Positions 12,916-25,975 of a DNA stretch of 64,000 nucleotides are shown piece after piece. A model generated the notes under the pieces. That model saw nothing but the letters and a program-made list of their open reading frames with translations. It made no database searches and was not told the DNA's origin. The stretch is taken from the NCBI RefSeq assembly GCF_000208745.1, contig NC_030854.1:62001-126000 (forward strand). The letters are read 5' to 3'. Source of the DNA: Theobroma cacao. Its lineage: Eukaryota > Streptophyta > Magnoliopsida > Malvales > Malvaceae. Both the position numbers and the translations under genes were made by a program. The first letter of the stretch is position 1. Each line of letters opens with the position of its first letter.

Positions 12916-14329
12916 AAAATCATCAAAACTACTGAATTTCATTTAACAATATCAACAACTTCAAACGATATACCATATTCTATTTAACAACATAATTAAC
13001 TAATATGAATGCTCAAAATGTTTAAAAGTTTTTATTCATATATCAAAAATACTCTAAAATGCTTAAAAATGCTCAAACCGCTCACAGATTTTTTTCGTGT
13101 ATCAAAAATTACTCCAAAATGCTCAAAATGCTTAAATTTTTTTCTTTCTAGTAAGAAATACTCTAGAGATGAATAGTCTGGTGAGAAAAACTTAAAAAAT
13201 ATGAGTCAGTTTGAAACTTAAACTTAAACATATTTGACCCGTTAATAAATTTCGAATTGAGACCCGAAACTAAATAAATAGGTCAATTTCATTAAAGATA
13301 ATTTTATCTAAATTTTAAATCTCTTTACTAAAAACAGTTAAAATTATGAAGAGATCTATTGTCAAAAACATGTTATACATAAAACCCATTTAAAAAAAAA
13401 AACTTATTAAAAACTGTAACAAGCAGGAAGTGATAAGCTGGTTGGTTGTCTCAATTAGTAATATTTTTTTAATGCGTACAAATTCCTAGTCATTTTTATA
13501 AGCTGGTGAGATATGCTTGGAGTTGGAGCCGACCCTTTTTCTTTCTCTGTTGTTTGTATAAGAATTAATACTCCTAGACGACTCCCTGATTACGTGCTTT
13601 AACATCAATGTTAACAGGGTACACTCAAGCTCAAACATCGCACGTCTCCTGTTGGTCAAAGCTTTAGACTGTAAGAACAAATCAATATTTCCATAGCTGT
13701 AAGACCTTGTTTCCTGCTTCATCTAAGCCTCTGAGGGTTCTTCTGGAACATAATGCAGACACAGCGGAAACATCTAATAAGATAGATAAAAACATATGTT
13801 TATAAGCTGTTCTCCTTAATAACTGGTCAATTTCTCTTCGGCAAGGTCCAACAAGCTGGTCATGTATAAATTCCAAGTACTCAACGTATAGCCCAGAACA
13901 ATGCCATCAGGATAGGCTCTTCTATACTAACTATATGAAGATCAGAAAATGGAGATTATATTATGAACTTGAAACCAAGCTCACGATTACATGATCTTTG
14001 TTTACAATTCTTGGTCTTCAGCCGAATCTGCTAAAGGTCTAAAATGCAAATTCAGCTCCAGATCCAAGTGAAAACTAGTAACCCAAGTCGCCCCTTGCAA
14101 TGAAGCCCTCATGCAAAAGAACATTTCAGCCACCAGCAACAAGATGGCAGTCCAGATGCTATCTTCCTTCGATTGATCAATCCAAGTAATTATTTCAACT
14201 CTTCATACTCACTAGAATATGGAATACTTGAGCCAAGTACATACAATTCATAATAACTACTAGAGCTCAAGCAGCTGATGGAACAAAAGGCCATGGCTTT
14301 GATCTCTACACGGTCAATTCCTCCAGGGC
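12916..14329. other. Intergenic with short direct repeats; ankyrin gene 3' UTR
   Basis: 13010-13140 holds about two imperfect copies of a ~65-bp unit containing ATGCTCAAAATG, TATCAAAAATACTC and ATGCTTAAA. 13300-13480 is AT-rich. 13500-14329 is less AT-rich and its last several hundred bases are probably the 3' UTR of the minus-strand ankyrin gene. No gene supported. Confidence 0.5.
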
Positions 14330-17024
14330 TTAAAGCGCATACATCCTTTTATATTCACTATTCAGGATCTCAGGATCTGAAGCCATAGACATGGAGAAAG
14401 AACGGGAACGACTCTCAGCCTTCCTTATACTCCTCAACTTTGACTCCTCCATTCTATGTAAAATGACAAAATAACACATCGAGCCAATTGTAGTAAGCAT
14501 GATTGAGCTGCCAATTACAGTCGCACACACAGCAAGCCATCTAGACTGTTTCCCCACCACCACATATGTCAGAGAAATAAATGCAACTGAAATGAAAAGG
14601 CACGCCAGCCACATGAGCTTGTTAATTACAAACACAAGTTGCTTCTTTGCCTTCTGTTCAATGACAACCACCGATGTCTGGACAACGACAACAGCCAAGG
14701 AGATGAACAATGCGAGGCTGTCAAAGACAAAGAAGACAATAAATGGTGTCTTGTTAGCTATATGAGCTTGTCCAAGTGAAACCCCCTCTTTCATATCCTC
14801 AACATACTGTCCGGGAACAGTAAAGATGGCAGCGAAAGCAACAGTCGCAATGAGAACAGCAACGACAGTTGCGGAGTTTATAGCATTGTTTAGGCCGCTA
14901 ATGTGGAGTTTCTTTAGTCTCTTTGCAATCTTTTGCACCCTGAAACCAGTCTGACGAGTTTGTTGGAGCTGGGACTGGACATCATGTTTTATGTCACTGA
15001 CAGTTTGCTTTAGTTGTTTTGCTGCATTTGGGGGCTTTCCATGGTCCTTAGAATTGGTTGCTCCTGCTTCCTTTAAGATCGAGACAAGTTCAGGGGTTCC
15101 CATTTTTTCTGCAAGGTCAAGTGGGCTTTCCCCTGCCTTGTTTGTCGCGTTGATGTTTATACGCTCAACTGATAACAAACAACGTACAATCTGCACAGCA
15201 AGTGAATACAAACTTTATAACCAATTGGTGGAAGATCATGTTTCGGAATACACTACTTACATAATACAACTGAAAAATTCCATAATCAGTCAGAGAAGGT
15301 TTTCCAAGTGAGGACTCAAAATAAAAAAACCAAACAAGATATCTATCTTCATGCACTGAATTCTGAATTACATTTTTTTTTTTGCACAAGTTTAGCCAAC
15401 AACCTAGAGATACTACGTTTTATTGTAAATGGGGCTGAAGAACCTAGCACTTACTTTCATTTAACCGTAGCAGTTATTAATAGATAATTTTGAAAATTAT
15501 CTACAATAAAAGATAATGAATAAGAAAGCACCTCAGTATGGCCCTTCTTTATTGCGATATGCAATGCAGTATTTCCTCTATTATCTTCCAAACCCAAAAC
15601 TGAGGGATCAGGTTTCAACAATTCCAGCACTATCTCCTCATTTTGACCTTTCACAGCCATATGTAGTGCAGTTTGGCCCTTTCTGTCTACCCTAAAACCA
15701 GTACTAGGATCCTTGCTAAGCAAGGATTTCACTACTTCCAAGTGCCCATTCCTTGCTGCTGAATGGAGGACAGTTTTACCATTGTTCCTTGCTATCTTAG
15801 CAAGGTCTGAGTCAGTTTCTAGAAGAAGATTGACTACATCAATGTGCCCTTTTGCAGCGGCTGTGTGTAGGGCAGTTGTACAAGATAAATCTGTAGTCAT
15901 GGCCGAGTTCGGGAAGGTACCCAAAAGTTCCTCTAGCACTTCTGCAAGAATGTTTTGGTCAAAACAATTTCAGAAACTGATAAACAAAAAAAAAGGATTG
16001 TTTGGGCAAAGTGGGCGTGAGAATTATAAGAACAAAAAAAGGGAACGTCATTATAAAATGCTGCATGTAGGAGCCAACTGATCAGCAAGAAAGAGTTTAA
16101 GTCTTTTATCAAATGTAAAATGGAATAAGTAAATTTCAGGTATCCTACTATCACAAGCAAATTACCAGAAAAGAAAATTAAGAATGGAAATGGACTCACA
16201 AAGGAAGAACCAAGCCCCTGGATGGGCTACAATCTGTGTTTAGCAAGCTATAGCATCATAGAAATCACGTACATGTCTAAGGTTAGTATCTCAATAAATT
16301 TCACAAAGATAAGGACAGTGCACAAGAGATTACAGAAGTTGTTTGCAAATATACAAACTTAGAAATTCTATCACACCTACTGATGGCCCCATTCTTAAAA
16401 TGTTACTTCTAAAGGAATGAGGAATATGAAACACAAAATGTAGATCAGTGAACTCGTACCAACATGACCCTGCTTGGCTGCGACATGGAATGGATCATAG
16501 CCGTTCCGGGCAGTGATGGATGCAGTCTCAAGATCCATATGTTTCAACATCTCTGCAACAATAACAGCTTGACCATTCTCTGCTGCAACATAAAGGGGAG
16601 TTTCCCCTTCTAGGTTTTGTTTGGCCAAAAATTCCTTGGCATTAGGACCATCAGAGTTCTGAAGAATCTCCCTAACTCTAGATAAATTCCCTGTTCTTGC
16701 TGCCAAATGAAGAGGCGAATCACCCCTTTTTCCTGGAGACTCCCTATTCTTCCTGCGTTCACCTGCGCCAATGAAGCTCAGCTGCCTCTCCATTACCACA
16801 CGAAAGCTCTTCTGCTTCTCCATAACGCCCCGAAAACTCTTCTGTTTTACCATCAATCCATGACCACTGGGCTGTCTGTCATTTGTAACACCACGAAAAC
16901 TTAATTGCTTTTCCACCACTCCTCGAGCGGTAGACTGTTTAAAACTTTGCTGCTTCTCCATGCATCCTTGAGAAGATGACTGTTTTTCTGTCGTTACAGC
17001 ATGAAAACTCTGCTGTTTTTCCAT
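14330..17024 (-). CDS. Ankyrin-repeat PGG-domain membrane protein (ITN1/At5g02620 type)
   Basis: Three exons on the minus strand: 17024-16460, 15941-15532, 15190-14330; 611 residues. The N-terminal ~85 residues consist of repeated MEKQxSF-like units. Eight ankyrin repeats follow, seen as GDSPLHLAARTGN, GETPLYVAAENGQ, GYDPFHVAAKQGH, CTTALHTAAAKGH, GKTVLHSAARNGH, GQTALHMAVKGQN, GNTALHIAIKKGH and GESPLDLAEKMG. The C-terminus has the PGG-type domain (AAIFTVPGQY) within four hydrophobic segments and ends in a basic, serine-rich cytosolic tail (RKAESRSRSFSMSM). Family members sit in the plasma membrane; ITN1 affects ABA-dependent ROS production under salt stress. The role here is inferred only at family level. 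A TATA-like TTTAAAT lies near 17706 (plus coordinates), compatible with a long 5' UTR. Confidence 0.92.
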
Positions 17025-18496
17025 GATCGAATGCAGTATCTCACGGAGTTATCAACAACTCTCCTTTATGTTGTTTGAAAACCTTGGCTTATTTCAGAAC
17101 CACAAATTATGGACTTTTCTCCATGATCAGAAGCGAATCTGAAGCTCTTGTTTTGGGTCCTAGTTCTGGGAACTCCTATCCCACACAAGTATCTCTATAT
17201 CCCCATGATTGACAAACTGATTGCCCAAAATTTCCCTATATAAAATCACTTTCCTTTCCTATAACTAGAAGAAACCCAGTTTCCCAGGCTTTTGAAAGAC
17301 GGATACAACCTTCAGCAGTAATATCCAAAACAGAAAAATATTCCTCGTGGTAAAAAGTTGAATTCTTTAAACGAAAAGCTTATTCTAAGCCAAACCAAAA
17401 ATAACCCAGAAGCAGTGCACTAGTGATGATCTATTAAAAACGGACCCTTTACACGGTTTCATACAAAGACAAGACATGATGGTGAGTGATGCTCAATACC
17501 TTTGATTTGAAGCTCAAAACATGGAGATTGATGCAATAAATGAAATCCCAAAGTTGAGAAATCCTCTCTGAAAATTGATTTCTCAAAGAAAATCAGCAGA
17601 TCGAACTTTGTATTTTATTCTATCAGAGCCACCAGAGAGGTAGGAGTGAGAGGTGTGCCATTAGAAAAAGAAATAACAGCTACCAGTAACCAACCACGCT
17701 TTTCCATTTAAATACCACCAACTTTTCTAGTGCAAGCACATATATTGCTTTTTTTACCAGTTAAAGTTTTAACGCTTCTGTTTTTCTCACTATGTTTTCC
17801 TCTGTTTTCAACTTGAAGATATTACTAGAGTTGTACTAGTGGTATTTGTCCCCTGCCAGCTGCTTGCGATGAACTCAGAATAAATAAGGTGCTTATCTCA
17901 ACTTACCAAAAGTTGACAACGCTGTCTTTGAATTTCATTTACTAATCTGCTTTCTATATTCACCACGAAGATTTTGACCTGTACCTTCCATTTAATTCAA
18001 AGGAAAATACAAATATACTTAATACTGTTGAATTACTAATGATCAGATTAAATTTACTCATTCACCTGCAGACAAGGATCCTGGTAATAATCTTAACAAA
18101 ACGAAAGCGGTAAGGGCTTTGGTTTGGTTCCTATTCCCGTTGCCTTGCAATTGGATATAGCCGCCAATGTTGTCTGGTCTTGTAGAGGACACTAATTAGG
18201 AGTACACAACAAAATGACAGGTGGGGTGGGGAAATAATGGCGATGGGGCTGCGATGCAATTGGCGCCCCCACAATGTGCAGAAATAGAATAAGCTTTTTG
18301 GGGAAAAGGGCATTAAGCTAAGCGCCTGCCTACCACCATCACAAAACAAACAATACCATACAAAACAAGCCATCAATCATGGAGTCACACCGACCGTCCT
18401 ACTGACTGTTACAGGTTACATACTAAAGTATTGCTTTCCTTGCCAGAATCACCCCACCACAATGCCCTTTTTCATTGCTTTAATGCTTTGAGTCAC
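17025..18496. other. Ankyrin gene 5' UTR/promoter and intergenic
   Basis: The first ~650 bp is probably 5' UTR, perhaps with an intron, and promoter of the minus-strand ankyrin gene. The remainder shows no coding sequence that I can support. Confidence 0.45.
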
Positions 18497-19720
18497 TAAT
18501 GGTGGCGTTTGGTACGGAAAATAACTATGCTATTTTCCTTTTATTCTCATGCAAATCTTATTCTCTTATTTGGTTGTCAAATAAAATGAGGAATAGAAAT
18601 TCCTCAAGTATAGTAATTCTGTCAACTTGAATTTAACTTTGAAATGGGTAATACCTATGCCTTCTTTGGTTTTATATATTTCGTGACTCATGAAATAAGT
18701 TTGAAATGTTTAATAATTAAAATACTCTCAATAGATTTATAAAATCACAACTTTGTCTCATATAAAAAGTTTTAATTTTTTTTCTCTCTTTCTCCTCTCT
18801 CAACCCATCTTCCCTTGTCTACCCCTTCTCTCTCTCAACTGTTCTCTCACCCTGTCCGTCTTCCCCTCTTCTCACCCGTCTTCCCCTCTCTCTCAGCTGC
18901 TCTCTCACCCGTCCATCAGATCTGGCAATGGGAAGATTCAAAAGAAGATCCAGCTAGATTTGGCCTTTGAGGCCAGATTTGGCAGTAGGAAGCACTAGGT
19001 CTGGTGCTTCCCAACCAGATCCCATGATTGGATCTAGCACTCCACGACCAGATCCAATCACAGGGAAGAGCTGATTTGGCACCGTAGTGGCCAGATCTGA
19101 CCATATGGTATGCCAGATTGACGTTTTAATACACTGGTCGCCTTTTCGACGATCAGCATATGAAGAAGAAAAAAAAATTATTTATAAAATTTAAAATATT
19201 AATATTTTATATATAATTTAAATATTATTAGTATTAATATGATTAAAATATTATAATATTAATATTTTAAATTATTAATGTTTTATTTATTAAATTATTA
19301 ATATATTAAATTTTTAATGAGTATAAATAAAAAATAAAAATTTATTAATATTTTAATCATAACAATATTAAATTATAAAATAAAATATTAATAATTAAAT
19401 TATACTAAATTATTGATATTTAAATTATTAATTATTAATATTTTAATTAATTATAAATTATTAATATTTAAAAAATAAAATAAAAATAAAAAATTATATA
19501 TATAATAAAGGGTATTTTTATTTTTTTATTTTCTATTCTTTTCTTATTTCAAAGTTATTGTTACCAACCAAACTCTGTAATAAGTCATAATAATTATTCT
19601 TGCTTGATTCCATTCATCATGACAAACTACGTATTACTTATTCTATTCTATTTTCATCTCATTCTATTTCTACATAATAATTATTTTATTCTATTTTTAT
19701 CTATTCTGCGAACTAGACTT
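18497..19720. repeat. Composite AT-rich repeat region, possibly degraded or nested MITEs
   Basis: Starts with GGCGTTTGGTACGGAAAATA, a sequence style seen at the ends of many plant non-autonomous elements, and ends in TTATTCTATTT-rich sequence near 19720. An internal TTTGGTTGTCAA (18571) has an approximate inverted partner, TTACCAACCAAA (19560). Inside lie a CT-rich run (18780-18910), a cluster of AGATCTGG-like words (18915-19105) and a ~350-bp almost pure A/T tract (19155-19510). No clear target-site duplication was found, so the outer limits are guesses. Confidence 0.45.
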
Positions 19721-20590
19721 GCCGGAATGGTTATAAAATTTATCACAAATGTGTGAATTTCATACCTTTTTTTATTGGTTTATCCATCTTCTTTCTCCTG
19801 TTTTTTTTTTCTTTCTTTTCTTTTTATAACTGTTGTTACAGGAGTTTGTGGCAGACAATTTGGGACAAGAATCTAAACTTCAAGGATAACATCTCCACCC
19901 CATTCAGTATCTCCTGTTTTCTAAAGATTTACTAGCATATAGCATCCATTATAAACCACTGCTGCATGTCATTAATTGTTCATAGCTATATTATTAATTA
20001 TTTGATTAATTTTTGTTTTTTCTCTTCTTGACAAAGATAAGATGGAATTGTATCGATAGCCCAAATTAAAGTAGCATAAATTCTTTTTTTCTTTTCTTAA
20101 TAATTAGGGAGAGAAATCATTGAGATTCCTGATTTTGTAAAGTCACTTGCACCGCCCTAATGGGAATCTAGAAGGAGAACAATGTTGAATATATCGTTAG
20201 TTACAGTTTATCTTTCTTTCTTGGTTCCCTTTCTGATATAAGAAAAATATGGTTTTGAATATGAAATGAGAAGAAAATGGGATGCCCGTGTGATGATGTG
20301 AATGTGCATGATAGAGCTTAATTGCGAAATAAAGTTGTTGGCCATAGATTTGTATAATCCAAAACTTGAATCATAGTGAAACCAGCTGCAACAAGGGTCC
20401 TGTAATTTCTAGAACAGGCCCCACTTGTTTTGTCTTTATTAATTAATCTGATATGATTGGACAGGGTCAAACTTGCGATCTTCGTCGTCAAGTCGGAGAT
20501 CAGGTCATATGCTCCCACTGCTACTTTTTCTTTCCTCTGATAGTTGATTCTAGTGCGTTATCATTAATATCACTGTCTGTTAAAATCATT

Positions 20591-20621
<31 letters not shown>

Positions 20622-21306
20622 AGAGTTCAACCAAAATTCAAAGACATTCACAACTGCTGCACTCGGAAGCTGCAGCTTCAATCTTTTCAAAAGCTTGAAG
20701 CCCTATCATACTGTATACGTTGTAGTATATATAAATAACGTGTACATTACAGAGAGAGAGAAATAACAAAAAGGAACAAGAGTCATTATTTTAATGTTAT
20801 TTTATAGTTATATATGTGTATAGTATGATTAGACTATTGCAGGTAACCGACGTTGTTAAAATATGGGAAGAATTGACATTTACCTAAAATTTAATGTGAA
20901 TTATCATATATTCGGCTGAACGCTGTTTGATGCATTGAAGTCAAATACAATCAAACTCTTTCAAGTAATAGTATACTTGGTATTCAATGAGATGATGATA
21001 CAGAAGAAAAATATGATCAAGTGCAGAGAAATCAAGTAATTAATAAACAATTAAGAGACGCAAATTAAGAAACGGAGCAGTGGTGGACGGTGGGGGCAAA
21101 GCAAAGCATTAACCACGCGTTGTCAGACAAACACAAATTACTAGGCTGCGGACTGAGGGCTCATCATTCACGAATTTTGGACTGATACGCATGCAACTCC
21201 ATTTTTACTACACTCTCTCTATTTCTTAATACTATATAAATTAATTTCGCCAGAGATTTACATGGACGGATAATTGGTCATGGATTCATGGTATGTATCT
21301 ACGACT
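19721..21306. other. Intergenic, no gene seen
   Basis: AT-rich, with no coding similarity recognised. Contains a short (TAA)n microsatellite at about 20594-20621 and scattered homopolymer runs. Confidence 0.5.
20594..20621. repeat. (TAA)n microsatellite
   Basis: About nine consecutive TAA/ATA units are visible directly. Confidence 0.9.
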
Positions 21307-21315
21307 ACTCTACAT

Positions 21316-22139
21316 TAGACTTGTTAAAATGAGTCTAATCTATTAAATCGGTTTTTTTTTATTAAGTATGAGATGGATCGGGTCTGACAATTTAGATCAA
21401 CATTAAAATCAAGTCTAAATGAGTCAACCCATCTAATCAGTGGGTTGAGACGAGTTAACCTTGTGAGTAAAAAATTTTTTTTTAATTAATTTAATAATTT
21501 TATATATTTAATTATATAAAATTAATAATTTAGCTACTAATGGTATTTCTTATTTTATATATTTCAATGTCTTTAATCTTTACTTGTTAAATTAATAATT
21601 TTAGTTTAGATTAAAACTTATTATCTCTTTTTCTTTTATGGTAATATATATTAAATGATAAATTGATAATGATTCAGACCTTAAGATATCATTGCAGTCT
21701 AAATAAGATTTAAATATTTTACTTGAGGATGAGAATTGAGGAGGATAGAAATGAATTTTGAAGTTTTTATTATTTAGTTATATACTTATATTTATGGGAT
21801 GGTAATTTGTGTTAAAGATTTAAACTTTATTTATATATTATATTTGTTTAATTATATTTGACATAATTTATTTGTTTATAACATGTTTTTATATTCAATT
21901 ATAGATTAAATTATAGAACAAATTTATTGATAAAAAATTTATTAAGTAGAATTATAAAAATAATTTTTTTTTAAAAAAAAAGAAAGGGGTTGACCGAACT
22001 CGATCTATGGGCTAGGAAAGAGTGGGTTGAGTTGAAATTTTGATAGCTCATGTAAAAAATGAACTGATCTAACCCATTTCATATTTTCTCAACTCACAAT
22101 AACTTGAGCCAAACCGGACCAACTCATATTGACACCTCT
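21316..22139. mobile_element. MITE-like element, ~824 bp, Mutator-type 9-bp TSD
   Basis: The flanks carry the direct repeat ACTCTACAT at 21307-21315 and again at 22140-22148, a 9-bp target-site duplication. The element ends are imperfect inverted repeats: AGACTTGTTAAAATGAGT (21317-21334) matches the reverse complement of 22122-22139 at 14 of 18 positions. The interior is AT-rich and has no significant open frame. A 9-bp duplication is the hallmark of Mutator-like elements, but the inverted repeats are short for that superfamily, so the class is an inference. Confidence 0.7.
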
Positions 22140-22148
22140 ACTCTACAT

Positions 22149-22780
22149 CCTAATATGGAAAAATATTCCTAATGTCTATTTTATTACTATTGCTGTCAGT
22201 CCAACTTTGACGCAGCCATTCCCCAAATCCAAATACTTGTGTTTTTACCCTAAGTGGCACATCTTACCATTAGTGAGTATAAAAATTAATTGTTCCTACC
22301 ACATAAAAGCTGTGGCCCAATACATCTTTCAGGTTGAATTGTCGCATTAATGTTAATAAATAAGCATCGAAATCGACACAAACAAGGTTTATTACTTTCT
22401 GTATGATATAGATTTGAGGACTGGGCCAACAACAATCTGTCAAAGTGGGCCTCGCTCCCTCCCACCATCTTCCACTTTTCTCTTTCATTGTGGCCCTGAG
22501 ACCAAGATATGAAGGTATGATATGAATTCTAGAGCCCGATGAAGCACCTGCTTCTTACCTTGTCGGTAAACTTGGCCCAGTTCTAAATATGCAGCCTATC
22601 CCACAAAAAGCTCTAACCGCGCTTTCTTCCTTTGACTGCTTCGCCCTTAAAAACCATGGAACAATGAAAAGGAACACAACACTCAAACCATGTAAGTTTT
22701 AATAATTGCTTCCATGCCGAGTGCGAACCTACTACCGATCCTAACAGCTTACATAAGTTTACTAGTATACAACAAAGTAA
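22149..22780. other. Intergenic; downstream region of the minus-strand polygalacturonase
   Basis: The part nearest 22780 is the probable 3' UTR of the polygalacturonase. No other gene is seen. Confidence 0.5.
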
Positions 22781-24299
22781 TTATAAGCAGCTCTTGGGCA
22801 CAACTACTCCTCTGCTGGTTCCCCCTACGTTTTTGCAGGACGACGTAGCTGCTTTATTCATGTATGTGAGCTTTATGTCATGTAGAGTGATCCCCCTGCA
22901 TGGACTGCTACGGCTGCAATCAAATGTAACTGCTTCCTGCGTTGCAGATGTTCCTCTTATGTTTTTGTATGTCACTCCGCTAATCTTCACTCCTGAGCTC
23001 TGTTAATTAATCAAGGTGGCCATAGAAAAAGTTAAATAATGAACTCAAAACCTACACTTAAATTTAACTAAAACGATATCTTCAGAAGATCAAGTTATGT
23101 ATACATGTATGCCATACCTGACTAGGACAACCTTGATTGCTGGGACAGTAATTTTGATCGATGATGATGGGGTTTTTAACATTGTTCATGATGATGTTGT
23201 CGAAGACAACGTTTTTCACAAACCCATTGCTTGGTCTCGCCCATGTCTTAATCCGTACCCCGTTATCTGATCCACTAAAAACTGAATTTGTCAATGTCAC
23301 GTTCTGAACACCAGCTTCATTGAGATCCCGTCCGAGACTGCCGATGCTGTCGCATTCAAAAATCACAAACTATTAATGCACTCGATAATTATCATCAACT
23401 AATGCTTGCTGATCAAAATCCATGTTGGCCCAATATATTAATTAAATGATCTCTCAGATGTACGTACCTTACGCCATGTCCAGGGCCACACTTGATGGAG
23501 GTCATTACCAGGTTCCTGGTGCCTGGACCAATCGATATGCAATCGTCTCCAGTTTGAAGGGTGCTTCCAGTGATTGTCAAGCCCGTTGAGGACTGGACGT
23601 GGATACCATCAGTGTTGGGGCTTTGGTCCGGAGCATAAAGCTTCACGTTTTGAACCTTCACATCGTTGCAAGTGTTGATCACAAAGTGAGTGAGCTGACT
23701 GTTGATGGAGGTTAAGCCGCTGACTAAAATGTTGTTAGCCCAATTGAATGTTATGGACTGCAATAGGACCGAGCAAATTGAATTGATTAATTGCTAATAA
23801 CTTTGGGACGCTTCAGTTAAAAATGTATATATAATAATTATTTAAACAACAAACGTACCCGTGCTCCAACAGGGCAATTCTTTCCAGATCTCCTGCATGT
23901 CCAAAAGCCAGCTCCCTTTGCATCAAGAGTGCCGCCGATTACCGAAACGCTGTTCACCTTAATGAACAAGATCCAGTAGCCAGAGTTCCCAAGTGCACGA
24001 TAATCGGTAGGAGCAACAATTGTGCCGTCTATTTGAACTGTAATTCTGTTCCTGCAAGGGCCTCTAAATACCACGGCCTTGACCAAGTAGCGCCCTTTCG
24101 GAACGTAAATTGTGGCTGCTGTAGCTGACTTGCATGCAGCTGCCCATGCCTTGAGGAACGGCTGGGTCGAGTCAGTTTTTCCATCTGGTTTTGCACCATA
24201 CTTGATCAAATTGATACTGTACGCTGCATATGAACTAGTTCCGCAGAAGAAGAGGAGGTAGAATAATATTGCACAAGACACAACAAGCTTAGGCGCCAT
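22781..24299 (-). CDS. Polygalacturonase (GH28), copy 1 of 3
   Basis: Four exons on the minus strand: 24299-23859, 23757-23468, 23346-23118, 22999-22781; 392 residues. Glycoside hydrolase family 28 cleaves alpha-1,4-galacturonan in pectin. All four family motifs are present: [26 protein letters not shown] and VRIKTW. A hydrophobic N-terminus ([21 protein letters not shown]) is a likely signal peptide to the cell wall. The mature part begins with the usual [17 protein letters not shown]. The last three exons are 290, 229 and 219 bp, exactly as in the two plus-strand copies, showing common descent. The length (about 390) is that of the plant clade without a propeptide. A TATAAATAG box lies about 65 bp upstream of the ATG. 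It is divergently oriented to copy 2, 5.2 kb away. The gene looks intact. Confidence 0.95.
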
Positions 24300-24360
24300 T
24301 TAATTATACTATAAGTATATGAGAGAGGCAGTTGATGAATCCAACGATTGGCGGTTGGAG

Positions 24361-24369
24361 CTATTTATA
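24361..24369 (-). promoter_or_regulatory. TATA box of polygalacturonase copy 1
   Basis: TATAAATAG on the minus strand, about 62-70 bp upstream of the start codon at 24299. The other two polygalacturonases carry TATAAATA before their leaders. Confidence 0.75.
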
Positions 24370-24528
24370 CGGAAGGACTCTGCATGTTATTTCATTGCTC
24401 TATTTAATTATAATATAGCTAGGGTCAAACTAATTTTAATTAATTTGCACGTCCATGGTTTGTGGTACTAGCGTTGCGTATGATATGTACGGAGGCATGT
24501 GATAAGCTATTAAGCAATCATTTGGTTT

Positions 24529-24529
<1 letters not shown>

Positions 24530-24573
<44 letters not shown>
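24530..24573. repeat. Compound (TA)n(GA)n microsatellite
   Basis: Direct reading shows about nine TA units followed by about twelve GA units. It lies 230 bp upstream of the minus-strand polygalacturonase start. Confidence 0.9.
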
Positions 24574-24574
<1 letters not shown>

Positions 24575-25975
24575 CAACATGCTAAGCCATGTGAATGTGA
24601 TGATGCATCCGTTTCTTCAGGAAGTATATATGTTAGATATGGTGAGCCTAGACTAATTTGAACAAGTACCGTTTCTCATGAACGAAGGCGATCATGTACA
24701 GATCAGAAACCACTCGCATTAATTATTGGTTCTTGCATGCGTCACTTCTTTAGTCATTATTCAAGTTAAAGCAAATTTGCATGGTAGCAGCAGATCAGAT
24801 GCCATCCATATATTTTCCCATTGCTGGCTGCTGCTAACTGCTAAGAGAAAGAAACAGGCACTCTAGCCTAATTTGATCATTATCTAATAGGTATAGCTAG
24901 CTAGCAAGTCCAGCAAATCAAGTTTTGATAACATCCACAATCTTTTTAATGGAAGAGAGATTCATAAAAGGTTTCTTTCTGTTTCAATTAATTGATCTTA
25001 GCCGGCCCTTTTGCATATTTGAGTTTGGCCATGTTAATTTGTTCGAGGAGCAATATCTTTTTTTTTTTTTTATCATTTTTTCTATTGAGATTGAGTGACG
25101 CCAATCCCATAATCGATCACCTCCATTCAAAGTTAAGCACACATGGATTATCTTCCCTTAATCCTCAATGCCATACATTCTTTCCTTTTCCTATATGTTT
25201 ACGCTAATATATACATTCATTAGAGATCAAGAGATGCGCCATGCATGCCACATCTTCATTCCCTTCAATTCTCACCATGATTAACTCATGAAGATAGCTT
25301 AAGCACAAGGAAAGATCGATCCTGCCCGTAATTAAGCTTGCTTACTTGCTTGATTTACAGGGTTATTCAGTTCCCTAGTCAATATAGTTATAGTATCAAT
25401 ACCATTTACCTTTTCCATCAGCTTGTGCAAGAAGAAATCCCCATGTGGCCAACTCCAATTCAAGGGAATAAAACCCTTTCCGCACACATTAGGGCCGTTC
25501 TTAGTTGAATTCGATTACTTGAAGTCTAATAGTTGTTTACTGTGCTTCATTTGCTACAAGCAATTGACTTAATAGTTAGAGTTAGGAGTATTGGGAGCAA
25601 ATCCATTAAGTTATATACATATGTCATCGTTCGGTACATATGCATGATTGGGCATGAATTTCCATCAAAATTGCCGGTCCATATTAGATAGAGAAGCTTT
25701 GCTTCATACATATGAGAAAAGACAATGTGCTCATCATTGTAATTAACTAATAATTACTGTTTATGTAAACTTGTTGATGGCTATATATATATAGAAGTCT
25801 AATTTGCTGTTTTGCACAATCAAAATTGATTAACCTTACAACTTTGGGAGTCGGATGTAATTAGAGAGTGAGAATAAAAATTAATAAACTTTGTTCTCTT
25901 AATTACTTATGTGAGCGTTAGTCTTCAAGAAATGGCTGATACAATAATTTATATATATTAAAAATAGGGCTACAT

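Larger units (their letters stand above)
24300..25975. other. Promoter of polygalacturonase copy 1 and intergenic DNA
   Basis: AT-rich non-coding sequence. An (TA)n tract at about 24530-24548 runs directly into a (GA)n tract at 24549-24573, both microsatellites. No gene or coding similarity seen. Confidence 0.5.
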
